A stretch of DNA of 64,000 bases from Nocardiopsis sp. ATB16-24. GTDB lineage: Bacteria; Actinomycetota; Actinomycetes; Streptosporangiales; Streptosporangiaceae. The first letter of the stretch is position 1. The number at the start of each line of letters is the position of its first letter. The notes beneath the pieces are model-generated. The model had not been told where the DNA came from. It saw only the letters and a program-made list of their open reading frames with translations, and did not search any database. Below are positions 1-8,416 of this stretch, one piece after another. The stretch is taken from NCBI RefSeq assembly GCF_030271535.1, contig NZ_JASCXJ010000004.1, positions 124,001 to 188,000 of the forward strand. The letters run 5' to 3'. The position numbers and the translations under genes are program-made.

Positions 1-87
1 AAAGACGCCCAACGCGTGACGATCCTCCTCACCACCACGGCCTTCGCGGTGTCGTTGGGGGTTTTCCTGTGGTCGTGCCTTGCCTGA
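1..87 (+). CDS. C-terminal end of an unidentified membrane protein (partial)
   Basis: An open frame runs from the first base to a TGA at 85-87 and encodes 28 residues. They start with charged residues (KDAQR) and continue as one hydrophobic stretch ending SCLA. This looks like the last transmembrane helix of an integral membrane protein whose start lies outside the window. The family cannot be named from this fragment. The next gene is on the opposite strand, so this gene ends its transcription unit here. Confidence 0.5.
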   Translation, partial: KDAQRVTILLTTTAFAVSLGVFLWSCLA

Positions 88-628
88 GGCCCTCCACGGA
101 GGGGCGAGGAACGTCGCGACACGTGGGACCAGGCGCGGCTCGGGTCGTGGTGGGGGCCTTCTCCCGTTCCCGGGTCACGGCGCCCCCGCGTGCCGTATCC
201 GGGGAGGGGCCGCTGTCCCGGGATTCCGTCTCGTGGGGCGGTGGGCGACCGTTCCGGGTTCCGTGCGCGGCACGCCCACGGAACCCGGGATCGCAGGTCG
301 GCGATGTGGACGTCACCGGCCCCGCACAGGCGACGGGGCGGGCCGGCGGGCGGTACCAACGTGGTGATGGGCGGCGCCGCCCCGCGTCCCTCCCGCCACC
401 CCGCCGTCGCGCTCATGGACGCCGACGACCGCGGACCTCGGCGCCGCTGTGGCCCCGTCGTATGGGCCGCAGCGGCGCCGCTCGTCCAAAGGTCGGCTTC
501 TCGGGGGCCTGGACGAGGGGCGGCCCCGGGGCCGGAAGTCCATCGTCTCCCCCGAAGCGAGGCGCCGCGACGGCCACCGGGATCCGAGGACACCGAACGG
601 CCCCATCGCGGAGCCTGCCTCGGAAGGC
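88..628. other. Intergenic stretch between convergent genes, no gene seen
   Basis: About 540 bases of very GC-rich DNA separate the partial gene from the end of the sulP gene. Open frames exist on both strands, but they are low-complexity Arg/Gly/Pro/Ala reading frames without a ribosome binding site or recognisable domain. I see no convincing terminator hairpin, RNA or repeat. Confidence 0.5.
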
Positions 629-2131
629 TCAGTGTTCGTCGGTGAGGGTGCCGCTCAGTTCCTTGTGCAGGTGGGCGCTGGGCTCGTTCAGGCCGGTGAT
701 GTGGACCTGTACCCCACGGCGGCGGAAGTGCGCGCTGACCTGGTCCAGGGCGGCGACGGCCGAGGAGTCCCACACGTGCGCACCGGACATGTCCACCACC
801 ACCTTGGTCAGACCGGGTTCGGTGTAGTCGAACCGGTCGACCAACGCCGAGGTGGAGGCGAAGAACACCTCGCCGTGCACCGAGTACACCCGGGTGCCGC
901 CCTCGGGGTCCAGCACGCTGGTGACGTCGGCGTGCAGCGCCGCCTTGCGGGTGAACAGCACCATGGACACCAGTACGCCGGCGATGACGCCCAGGGCCAG
1001 ATTGCCGGTGGCCACCACCACGGCCACGGTGACGACCATGGTCAGCGTCTCGGTCCAGGGCAGACGCCGGACGGTGGAGGGGGCGATGCTGTGCCAGTCG
1101 AAGGTGACGATGGACACGAAGATCATCACCGCCACCAGCGCGGCCATCGGGATCAGCCCGACGATGTCGCCCAGCCCCACGCACAGGATGATCAGGAACA
1201 CCCCGGCCAGGAAGGTGGAGATGCGGGTGCGTGCGCCGGAGGAGACGTTGATCATGGTCTGGCCGATCATCGCGCAACCGGCCATGCCGCCGAACAGGCC
1301 GACCAGGATGTTGGCGATGCCCTGGCCGCGGGCCTCGCGAGCGTGGTCGGAGGTGGTCCGGGTGCGGTCGTCGACGACCTTGGCGGTCATCAGCGACTCC
1401 ATCAGGCCGACCAGGGCCAGGGTCAGGGAGTAGGGGGCGATCAGGGCCAGGGTGTCCCAGGTGTAGGGCACGTCCGGGATCAGGGGGACGGGGAAGGTGT
1501 CGGGCAGTTCGCCCTCGTCTCCCACGGTGCGGGTGGACAGGCCCATGGTGAGGGTGGCGATGGTGAGCACCACGATCGCGACCAGGGGCGCGGGAACGGC
1601 CTTGGTCAGGCGGGGCAGGCCGAAGATGATGGCGAGACCGATCGCGACCATGACGTACACCGGCACGTCGAAGGGGACCAGATAAGGCATCTGGGACAGG
1701 AAGATGAGGATGGCCAGGGCGTTGATGAAGCCGGTCATCACGCTGGGCGGGACGAACCGCATCAGTTTGGCCACGCCGGCCAGGCCCAGGACGATCTGGA
1801 ACAGTCCGGCCAGCAAGGTGGCGGCGATGAGGTGGTCGACGCCGTGCTCGATGGACAGGGGTGCCGCGACCAGGGCCATGGCGCCGGTGGCGGCGGAGAT
1901 CATCGCCGGACGTCCGCCCAGGAAGGCGATGGACACGGCCATGACGAAGGAGGCGTACAGGCCCACCCGGGGGTCGACCCCGGCGATGAGGGAGAAGGCG
2001 ATGGCCTCGGGGATCAGGGCCAGGGCGACGACCAGTCCGGCCAGTACGTCGGCGCGGATCTGCGCGGGTGCGGGCACCTTGGGCAGGAGGGACCGCGCAG
2101 AGGTCTTCACGGGAAGTTTCATGGAACCCAT
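629..2131 (-). CDS. SulP-family inorganic anion transporter with STAS domain
   Basis: A secondary transporter of about 500 residues for an inorganic anion such as sulfate or bicarbonate; the substrate cannot be told from sequence. The N-terminal two thirds is a run of hydrophobic helices opening with the SulP signature region (LAGLVVALALIPEAIAFSLI). The C-terminal ~110 residues form a cytoplasmic STAS domain with the DMSGAHVWDSS phosphorylation-type loop. The chosen ATG puts about 25 residues before the first helix, as is usual in the family. A GTG at 2341 in the same frame would add 70 atypical residues, but it lies just downstream of the promoter at 2367-2396, so the start is not settled. 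It is the last gene of a minus-strand group with an MFS gene and a merR gene. Confidence 0.85.
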   Translation of the reverse strand: MGSMKLPVKTSARSLLPKVPAPAQIRADVLAGLVVALALIPEAIAFSLIAGVDPRVGLYASFVMAVSIAFLGGRPAMISAATGAMALVAAPLSIEHGVDHLIAATLLAGLFQIVLGLAGVAKLMRFVPPSVMTGFINALAILIFLSQMPYLVPFDVPVYVMVAIGLAIIFGLPRLTKAVPAPLVAIVVLTIATLTMGLSTRTVGDEGELPDTFPVPLIPDVPYTWDTLALIAPYSLTLALVGLMESLMTAKVVDDRTRTTSDHAREARGQGIANILVGLFGGMAGCAMIGQTMINVSSGARTRISTFLAGVFLIILCVGLGDIVGLIPMAALVAVMIFVSIVTFDWHSIAPSTVRRLPWTETLTMVVTVAVVVATGNLALGVIAGVLVSMVLFTRKAALHADVTSVLDPEGGTRVYSVHGEVFFASTSALVDRFDYTEPGLTKVVVDMSGAHVWDSSAVAALDQVSAHFRRRGVQVHITGLNEPSAHLHKELSGTLTDEH

Positions 2132-2366
2132 CGATTTCGGGCAGCCCACAGCGGGCCGCGGTGTTCGGGCCAGGTGTACGGCGACGCCGCGAACGGACAT
2201 GTCTCGTGACTCGACGAGCAGATTGCGCCCGGATGTCCGGAATCGTGTGGCGCTCGTGGCGGCCCCGACCCCGGGTGTGGCTTCGTCACCGTGGACCCGA
2301 CCGTGCCCCTGAGGCCGGTCGGAAGCATGCGGTCGGCTCACGCGCGGGGCGTGAGGACCTGGAACG

Positions 2367-2396
2367 AACTTACCCTTACGTTAGGGTTAGAGTCAC
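2367..2396 (-). promoter_or_regulatory. MerR-type promoter/operator upstream of the SulP gene
   Basis: On the minus strand a -35-like GTGACT (2396-2391) and a -10-like TAAGTT (2372-2367) are separated by 18 bp, the stretched spacing typical of MerR-activated promoters. The spacer holds the near-perfect dyad ACCCTTACGTTAGGGT (2372-2387 in plus-strand reading), 14 of 16 positions symmetric. MerR proteins bind such spacer dyads and untwist the promoter. The merR gene at 4038-4445 is the obvious candidate regulator. The predicted transcript would carry a leader of over 200 nt before the ATG at 2131, or about 20 nt before the GTG at 2341. Confidence 0.65.
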
Positions 2397-2515
2397 GCGG
2401 GGAGACTGAGGCGACCGTCACACTGGTGTCCGTCGGCGATCGGAACCGTTCCCACGTGGGGTGGCGGACGTTCGGGCCCGCCGTCCACGCGGGTGGCGCG
2501 GAGGCGGCGCCGTGG

Positions 2516-3829
2516 TCAGGAAACGCGTCGCCGTGGTCTGCGGGCGAAGCACACCGCGACCGCCACGAGGAAGCACAGCAGCGCCAGCCCCAGGACCCCC
2601 GGACGGTAGGAACCGGCCTGACCCTGGGCCAGGGACAACAGGATGGGGCCCACCGCCGTGGAGGCGACCGCGACGGACTGTGTCAGCCCCCGCAGGGTAC
2701 CCAGGTTCGCCGTGCCGAAGTAGAAGGGCAGAGCCGCGCTCTCCACCGCGCGGGCACCGGAGGCCGCCGCACCCAGGGCGGCCCCGTACAGCAGGGCGCC
2801 CCACCCCGGGGTGACCATCGGCAACGTGACCAGGGCGAGGGCGTGCATGGCCATGGCGGCGCTCATCAGCACCTTGGGGGAGATCCGGTCGGCGGCCGAA
2901 CCGAACAACAGCGCCGATCCCAGTCCCGCGACGGTCTGGGGCAGGAAGTTGGCGGCGGCCTGGACCGGGGTGAGCCCCTGCTCTCCCAGGATGGAGATCT
3001 GGTGGAAGAACACGGCGGTGGACACCAGGCCACTGCACGCGATGGCTCCGGCCATCGCCCAGAACATGGAGGTGCGCGCGATCGCCGAGAGCGGCCACGC
3101 CGACACCTCGGCGACCTCGGCCTCTCCCGAGGAAGAGGAGTGCTCCTCCTGGGGCGTTCGCGTGGCTCCGCGCAGGCCCCAGAAGGCCAGGGGAAGGACC
3201 ACGATCCAGATCAGCAGGCCTTCGGCGACGAAGGTGTACCGCCAGCCGAGCAGGGTGATCACGCGCTCGGCCAGCAGTGGGAACAGGGAGATGCCCGCAG
3301 CTCCCAAGGATCCGGTCAGCCCCAGTAGGGTGCCCCGGTTGCGGGTCACGGCGATCGCGACGGCGGTGGTCGCGATCATGCTCATGCCTCCCTGGCCCAG
3401 GGCGCGCACCCCGATGAACCCGGCCGTCAGACCGATCAACTCTTGAGCGCCCGACAACAGGACCAGGAAACCCCCGAAGCCGATCGCCACCAGTACCAGG
3501 ACCCGTTGGACCCCGAAACGGTCCACGGCGCGGCCGATCCAGGGAAGCGCGAGCGCGCCGGAGAGGGTCCCCACCATGTAGGCCAAGGAGACGGCCGAAC
3601 GGCCCACGCCCAGGTCGGCGATGACATGGTCGACGAAGACGGCGATACCGGCGGTCTGTCCCGGTCCGCTCAACGCCAGGACCAGGGCGGAGGCCGCCAC
3701 GATCCTGGCGACGGAACGACGGGACGTTGCGGCGGTGGGCGGCGCGGTGGACAGTATGACTCCTCGACGGACGGCGGGGGCGCGGGCGGGGGTTCGACCC
3801 GGAGCGGCATGGTGACCCTTGAGAATCAA
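2516..3829 (-). CDS. MFS transporter (12-helix type)
   Basis: A major facilitator superfamily permease of about 437 residues with twelve predicted helices. The loop between helices 2 and 3 contains GRAVDRFGVQRV, a variant of the MFS motif A. A charged Glu/Ser-rich cytoplasmic loop (EEHSSSSGEAEVAEV) joins the two halves. The substrate is not predictable. The listed start is a TTG with no clear ribosome binding site. The first ~35 residues are Arg/Pro/Ala-rich and not family-like, so the true start may be further in. It lies between merR and sulP on the same strand and could share their control. Confidence 0.8.
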   Translation of the reverse strand: MILKGHHAAPGRTPARAPAVRRGVILSTAPPTAATSRRSVARIVAASALVLALSGPGQTAGIAVFVDHVIADLGVGRSAVSLAYMVGTLSGALALPWIGRAVDRFGVQRVLVLVAIGFGGFLVLLSGAQELIGLTAGFIGVRALGQGGMSMIATTAVAIAVTRNRGTLLGLTGSLGAAGISLFPLLAERVITLLGWRYTFVAEGLLIWIVVLPLAFWGLRGATRTPQEEHSSSSGEAEVAEVSAWPLSAIARTSMFWAMAGAIACSGLVSTAVFFHQISILGEQGLTPVQAAANFLPQTVAGLGSALLFGSAADRISPKVLMSAAMAMHALALVTLPMVTPGWGALLYGAALGAAASGARAVESAALPFYFGTANLGTLRGLTQSVAVASTAVGPILLSLAQGQAGSYRPGVLGLALLCFLVAVAVCFARRPRRRVS

Positions 3830-4037
3830 GGAATCGCGGAGAGTGGATATTCCCTGTCGGTTCCGCCGCCGGGGCCATGGTGGATCCGGGCCGCCTCGAT
3901 CGACCGCCCGCGACCGTCACATGCGGCGAACCGGTTCCAGAGCCCATCGTCGTCTCGGAACCGGGGCGTCCGGCGTCGGGTGAGGTGCGCGGCTTCGGCG
4001 TGGCGCCGTCGAGAGCGTTCCTCACACGTGTGCTCGC

Positions 4038-4445
4038 TCAGGTGGTGGCGTTGTTCTGGTTGCGCTGCTCCCGGAGGCGTCCGGCGAACTCCTCCGCCAT
4101 CGCGAGCTGTTCCCGCAGGGCTCGACAGCGGGCGGCGATGGCGGCCTCGAAGGCGTCGAGTCTCTCGCTCAGTGCCTTGTGCTCCTCAGAGGAGGCCTCG
4201 CCGGAGTTCAGCCGATCGAGGCTCTCCAGGAGTTCACGCGTCTCCTCCAGACTGAACTCCAGCGGCTTCATCCGCTTGATGAGGTTCAGCCGGTCCACGT
4301 CCTCCTCGGTGTAGAGGCGGAAACCTCCACGGGAGCGGGCCGAGGGCTCCACCAGACCCATCTCGCCGTAGTAACGGATGGTCCGCAGGGACAGACCGGT
4401 CCGCTCGGCGACCTCGCCGATCTGCATGCGGCGCGGTTCGGGCAT
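4038..4445 (-). CDS. MerR-family transcriptional regulator
   Basis: A DNA-binding regulator of 135 residues. Residues 1-75 form the winged helix with the MerR signature (IGEVAERTGLSLRTIRYYGE and a following R-G-G-FRLYTEEDV). The remaining part is a long coiled-coil dimerisation helix rich in Glu/Leu/Arg. There is no Cys-rich metal site or extended ligand domain, so the inducer is unknown. The ATG is preceded by AGAAGGGG at a good distance; an upstream TTG would lengthen it by six residues without a ribosome binding site. The MerR-type operator at 2367-2396 suggests that it controls the SulP transporter. Confidence 0.9.
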   Translation of the reverse strand: MPEPRRMQIGEVAERTGLSLRTIRYYGEMGLVEPSARSRGGFRLYTEEDVDRLNLIKRMKPLEFSLEETRELLESLDRLNSGEASSEEHKALSERLDAFEAAIAARCRALREQLAMAEEFAGRLREQRNQNNATT

Positions 4446-4512
4446 CGCGGCACCCCTTCTCAATCACTCGACTCCGACGTCGGGTTCGCCTGTGCGTCGT
4501 CCACGGCCAGGT

Positions 4513-4527
4513 GCGCTACGGTAGCGC
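4513..4527. promoter_or_regulatory. Perfect palindrome upstream of merR
   Basis: GCGCTAC-G-GTAGCGC is a perfect 7-1-7 palindrome in the divergent region between merR and the first dsbA gene. On the minus strand its centre reads TACCGT, a possible -10 for merR, so this may be the autoregulatory site. Nothing else recognisable lies in 4446-4818. Confidence 0.35.
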
Positions 4528-4818
4528 GTTCCCTGTGCGAAGAGGATTCCACGCCTTGCCGGGCGTTCCACCGCGGCCTGGGGGTGACACGAGGAGGGGT
4601 CGGCCGTCATCGTCCCCGACGGAGGCGAGTCCCCCGGCCGGACACCGGTGGTCGGGGGAGCGGGCGGCACGTGACCTCCCGAGGGAGCCTCGTGGCCGAG
4701 CCGCTTCCGCCCATGAGGTCGACGAAGGGCCCGGGGCCCGTCGTTCCGCGCAGGGGAGGGGTCTCGGTCCCGTTCTCCGAGAGCACACCGTGTGCTCGCG
4801 TCCGGTACGGCCATCACT

Positions 4819-4835
4819 TTCTATGGGAGATAGAA
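4819..4835. promoter_or_regulatory. BlaI-type operator, copy 1 (upstream of first dsbA)
   Basis: TTCTATGGGAGATAGAA is a perfect 6-5-6 inverted repeat ending 43 bp before the ATG at 4879. The same arms with the same spacing occur at 8901 and 11293. A -10-like TATAGA follows at 4850-4855, so a bound repressor would cover the promoter. BlaI-family genes lie downstream at 6985 and 8417. Confidence 0.7.
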
Positions 4836-4878
4836 TACCTACGAAGGTCTATAGAATCCTGTGAGCGAGGTCCCGACC

Positions 4879-5610
4879 ATGTCCGACCGGTCCAGCCGTC
4901 CGATCGCACCGACGCTGGTGCTCACGGGGGCGGCCTGCGTGCTGTTGGCGCTCACGTTCCTGTTCGTGCGCGCAGAGCGACTCCAGAACCCCTCGGAGGA
5001 GCGATCCACCGAAGAACTCACGCAGACCGTGAGCCAGGAGATGAGAGAGGCGGGGGAGGAGCTCGCGCTCAGGCGGGAAGACGACCCCCGGGCGATGGGG
5101 GAGGTCGACGCGCCCGTCGTGATGGTCGTCTACTCCGACTACCTGTGTCCGTTCTGTGGGGAATGGGTGCGTCGGACCCAGCCCGACATCGTCGAGGACT
5201 ACGTCTTCGAAGGGTTGCTGCGGATCGAGTGGCGCGAGTTCCCCTACCTGGGAGAGAATTCGCGCACTCTGGCCCTGGGCGCCGTGGCCGCCGCCGAGCA
5301 GGACGCGTTCTGGGAGTACCACGCGCGCGTGTACGGAAGTCCGGAGGACTTCGTCGGCGAGGACGAACGGGTCCGTGAGCGGATGGAGACCGTCGCGGAG
5401 GAACTGGGCCTGGACACGGAGCGGTTCATGCGGGACATGGAGTCCGACGCCACGGAAAGGGCCGTGGAGGAGGACTACGGCGAAGGCCAGGCGATGGGGG
5501 TCAGTGGCACGCCCGCCTTCCTGATCAACGGTGACCCCGTGCTGGGAGCCCAACCACTGGAGGCCTTCACCGAAACGATCGAGCTCGCCCTGCGCGACGA
5601 GGGGCGGTAG
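4879..5610 (+). CDS. Membrane-anchored DsbA-like thiol-disulfide oxidoreductase (CPFC)
   Basis: A 243-residue protein with a single N-terminal transmembrane anchor (about residues 10-30), a short charged linker, and a DsbA/thioredoxin-like domain outside the membrane. The active site is C90-P-F-C93. The cis-Pro loop appears as GVSGTPAFLING near the end, as in DsbA-fold Thioredoxin_4 proteins. It is expected to oxidise or isomerise disulfides in exported proteins. The ATG is preceded by GAGG; a GTG 18 bases upstream is possible. It is the first gene of an operon with a lipoprotein, a BlaI regulator and an M56 protease, and has the operator at 4819-4835 in front. A paralogue lies at 8968. Confidence 0.88.
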   Translation: MSDRSSRPIAPTLVLTGAACVLLALTFLFVRAERLQNPSEERSTEELTQTVSQEMREAGEELALRREDDPRAMGEVDAPVVMVVYSDYLCPFCGEWVRRTQPDIVEDYVFEGLLRIEWREFPYLGENSRTLALGAVAAAEQDAFWEYHARVYGSPEDFVGEDERVRERMETVAEELGLDTERFMRDMESDATERAVEEDYGEGQAMGVSGTPAFLINGDPVLGAQPLEAFTETIELALRDEGR

Positions 5611-5612
5611 GT

Positions 5613-6935
5613 ATGAGCCTCCTCCGTGACGGTGCCGGCGTCCCGTCCGGTGCCACGGCCACGAGGTCCCCCTCCCCTGAGGCGTACAGGCGACGTCCGC
5701 GTGCCATCACGGCCCTCGTCCTGCTCCTGGTCCTGTCGGCCTGCGCAAGACCCGAGCTCACCGACCCGATCGACGCCCTGCCCCTGGACGAACCTCCCAC
5801 CCCCGCGCCGCCCGTGGGGCGGGAGCACCTTCCCCCGGTCATCGACGGATCGACGGGATGGGCCACGCCCTACGCCTCCGATCCCAAAGGTTCCGACACC
5901 GGATTCGTCGGCCCCGTGACCCCGGAGGGGAGCGGTGAACTGCACTTCGTGGGCGTGGGCGCCGATGGTCGTACCCGTTGGTCCACCGAACGCAATCCGA
6001 GCTGCACCGGGTTCACCCTGACCCGCACGACGCGGGGGGAGGACCTGGTGGTCCTGCTCGACAGTGACGCCGCCCCCGACCGCGGGCTCCTGGCGACCCG
6101 GACCACGGCGGCCGCCTTCGACCCCGACACCGGGCACAAGGTCTGGGGGCCCACCGACGTGCCCGGCACCTGGGTGGGACCGGGGCTGGTGTTCGCCCAG
6201 ATCGCCCACACGGTCATGAACGCCGACACCGGGCCCGCGGTGGCCCTGTCCGCCGACACCGGGGCGGTCGTGGCCGATGAACGGCAAGGGGACACGGTCC
6301 TGCACGAATACCACGGAACCGTGGTCCTCCACCGTGACGGAGGGCTGCGCGCGATCGACTCCCTCTCGGATGAGGAGCTCTGGCGCGGCGCCGACCTGCC
6401 CCTCCCCGATACCTTGGACGAGGGAGGGCAGGGGACCACCCTCGCCTACGGCCCCCGCCCCGTGAGTGATTCCGCTCCTTTGACCGTGTTGACCTGGGAG
6501 CGTGGCGGTTCCACGGTGTTCACCGTCCATGACCTGCGCAACGGCCGGTCCCTGGGGGAGTTCTCCGCGCAGACCGAGCCCGTTTCGATCGGTGACGACC
6601 ACGGTCGCGCGGTGGTCGCCGGAGTCTCCGCCCGATCCGGTGAGTCCGTGATGGTGGGATGGGACGGGGGCTCCGGAGACGAGGTGTGGTCGGTGGAGGC
6701 CGCACCGGGGGAACGACCGGTGCGCATCGTCTCGGGATACCTGTACACCAGCCTGGGAGAGGAGAACCGCGTCCGCTCCATGAGTGACGGCGAACTCCTG
6801 GGGAGCGGACGGTGGGAGATCCCGGTGGCGGGGACGGCGGGTGAGGCGGTCACGATGACGCTGTCCGGTGACGCTGACGACTCCTACGTCGTGTTCGCCG
6901 CACACGGTGCCGACCAAGAACGGCAAGGAACGTGA
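5613..6935 (+). CDS. Lipoprotein with PQQ-like beta-propeller fold
   Basis: A 440-residue exported lipoprotein. After a basic N-terminus, a hydrophobic stretch ends in the lipobox VLSAC (Cys at about residue 44), followed by a Pro-rich linker. The rest carries repeated blades of the type AFDPDTGHKVW, ALSADTGAVVA and GWDGGSGDEVW, typical of PQQ-like/WD-type propellers that bind no cofactor. The role is unknown; scaffold or substrate-binding functions are common. It starts two bases after the dsbA stop with GAGGGGCGG as ribosome binding site, so the genes are tightly coupled. Confidence 0.75.
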   Translation: MSLLRDGAGVPSGATATRSPSPEAYRRRPRAITALVLLLVLSACARPELTDPIDALPLDEPPTPAPPVGREHLPPVIDGSTGWATPYASDPKGSDTGFVGPVTPEGSGELHFVGVGADGRTRWSTERNPSCTGFTLTRTTRGEDLVVLLDSDAAPDRGLLATRTTAAAFDPDTGHKVWGPTDVPGTWVGPGLVFAQIAHTVMNADTGPAVALSADTGAVVADERQGDTVLHEYHGTVVLHRDGGLRAIDSLSDEELWRGADLPLPDTLDEGGQGTTLAYGPRPVSDSAPLTVLTWERGGSTVFTVHDLRNGRSLGEFSAQTEPVSIGDDHGRAVVAGVSARSGESVMVGWDGGSGDEVWSVEAAPGERPVRIVSGYLYTSLGEENRVRSMSDGELLGSGRWEIPVAGTAGEAVTMTLSGDADDSYVVFAAHGADQERQGT

Positions 6936-6984
6936 TGACTATGCTGACCGCAGAACAGACGTCCGACATGGGAGCGCGAGTGCC

Positions 6985-7353
6985 ATGATCGCTGGGCTTG
7001 GTCCACTGGAGGCCGCGGTCATGGAGGTGTTGTGGAGTGCGCCGGAGCCCCTACCGGTGCGCAGCGTCATGGAGGGGCTCACCGACCACCAGGTCGCCTA
7101 CACCACCACCTCCACCGTGCTGGAGAACCTGCGACGCAAGGAATGGGTCGACCGTGAGCGGATCGGGCGTCTGTGGTTCTACCGTCCCCTGCGCGACCGC
7201 TCCACGCACGCCGCCGAACTGATGAACGAGGCGTTGAACGGCAGTCGGGACTCGGAGTCGACGTTGCTGCGCTTCGTCGACTCCATGCAGCCCGAGGACG
7301 TACGCGCCCTGCGTGCCATGCTCGCCGCCCTGCCGGAGGAGGAGGGGCGATGA
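6985..7353 (+). CDS. BlaI/MecI/CopY-family transcriptional repressor
   Basis: A 122-residue winged-helix repressor. The N-terminus (LGPLEAAVMEVLW) and the recognition region (AYTTTSTVLENLRRKEWV) match the BlaI family. A C-terminal helical dimerisation part holds the expected cleavage region for a BlaR1-type protease. The ATG is preceded by GGAG at 10 bases. Its stop overlaps the start of the M56 protease gene (ATGA), the classic blaI-blaR arrangement. Likely targets are the three operators at 4819, 8901 and 11293. Confidence 0.9.
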   Translation: MIAGLGPLEAAVMEVLWSAPEPLPVRSVMEGLTDHQVAYTTTSTVLENLRRKEWVDRERIGRLWFYRPLRDRSTHAAELMNEALNGSRDSESTLLRFVDSMQPEDVRALRAMLAALPEEEGR

Positions 7354-8306
7354 TCTGGTCTTTCGCCGCCCTGTGCGCCGTGGTCGTGGTCGGTCTCGAA
7401 GGTCCCCGCATCCTGCGCAACGCCGAACGCGCCCACGACCTGGACCCGCGTACCATGCTGGCGCTGTGGACCTCGGCCACCGTGGCCTGGGTGCTCTCGT
7501 GCGGAGCCCTGCTCGCCGTGCTCGCGGCGGAACTCCTGGGGCCTTCGGTCAAGGGGATCCTGGCGGCGTGCCTCAGTCTTCTTCAGGCCCTGGAACGCAA
7601 TCACGCCGGATGGGGGATCGGGGGCGGGGCCGCCCTGATCCTGGCCGCGTCTTTGCGCCTGCTGTGGATCGCGATGCGTCAGGGGCGGGCCGGTTCCACG
7701 TGGAGACGCGCACACCACCGTGACCTGCTCGCGACGGCCCAACGCCACCACCTGCACGGACACTCCGTGTGGTTGCTCGACACCGACGAACGCGGTGCCT
7801 ACTGCGTCCCCGGCCCCCGGGGCGGTGTCGTCATCACGCGCGGTGCCCTGGGGACGCTCACCGCCGCTCAGACCCGAGCGGTCCTGGCCCACGAACAGGC
7901 CCACCTTCGGGGAAGACACCACCTGCTCGTGGGATGGGTCCGGCTCCTGGACCGCGCCTTCCCCGGAATCCCGCTGTTCCGCGCCGCCGCGCGCGACGTC
8001 CCGACCCTGGTGGAATGGGCCGCGGACGACCGAGCCGTGCGCGATGTCGGGATGCACCCGTTGGTCCACGCGCTGGGTTCCTTGGCCCAGGCGGTGTCGG
8101 CCGACCCACGGCAGAGCCTGTCCATCGGTGGAGCGTGCCCGATCGAACGAGTGCGCCGACAGATCGAACGCCCCACGAGGAACCGGCCACGGAGGAGACG
8201 GACCTGGACCGGACTCACCGCCGCACTCGTGATGACGCCTTTGGCCCTGACGGTCGCCTCGACGTTCGCCGCGGCGCTGATCCCTCATTGTCAGTGCGCC
8301 GGCTGA
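7350..8306 (+). CDS. M56-family (BlaR1-like) membrane metalloprotease lacking a sensor domain
   Basis: A 318-residue integral membrane zinc protease. Three helices (about residues 2-17, 36-63, 88-109) precede a cytosolic domain with the zinc motif HEQAH (H181, E182, H185) and a downstream WAADD element. A last helix spans about 290-311. BlaR1 and MecR1 carry an extracellular penicillin-binding domain after this point; here the protein stops, leaving the short tail HCQCAG outside the membrane. The two tail cysteines (314 and 316) could sense redox state, which is inference. It overlaps blaI by four bases and probably inactivates BlaI proteins on signal. Confidence 0.87.
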   Translation: MIWSFAALCAVVVVGLEGPRILRNAERAHDLDPRTMLALWTSATVAWVLSCGALLAVLAAELLGPSVKGILAACLSLLQALERNHAGWGIGGGAALILAASLRLLWIAMRQGRAGSTWRRAHHRDLLATAQRHHLHGHSVWLLDTDERGAYCVPGPRGGVVITRGALGTLTAAQTRAVLAHEQAHLRGRHHLLVGWVRLLDRAFPGIPLFRAAARDVPTLVEWAADDRAVRDVGMHPLVHALGSLAQAVSADPRQSLSIGGACPIERVRRQIERPTRNRPRRRRTWTGLTAALVMTPLALTVASTFAAALIPHCQCAG

Positions 8307-8380
8307 CCGATCCGCGAGCGTGGACGTGCCGATGAGGGCCGGCCGGAACTCGGTCGACCGTGTCCGCCGCGAGACCTTCG

Positions 8381-8412
8381 CGTTCGGTGGCCTTCCACGA
8401 GGCCACCGAACG
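8381..8412. terminator. Bidirectional terminator hairpin
   Basis: CGTTCGGTGGCC pairs perfectly with GGCCACCGAACG across an 8-base loop, between the convergent M56 and second blaI genes. Location and symmetry suit a terminator for both. Confidence 0.7.
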
Positions 8413-8416
8413 CACG

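Noticed and set aside
88..628. Overlapping ORFs of 95-250 codons on both strands
   Set aside because: They are low-complexity, lack ribosome binding sites and recognisable domains, and are expected in DNA of this GC content.
449..2209. A 586-codon plus-strand ORF rich in Gly, Asp, His and Gln
   Set aside because: It is the antisense shadow of the sulP gene; its composition is an artefact of GC-biased third positions.
7350..8306. Beta-lactam resistance sensor BlaR1
   Set aside because: There is no penicillin-binding sensor domain and no beta-lactamase gene in the window; the neighbours are disulfide enzymes.
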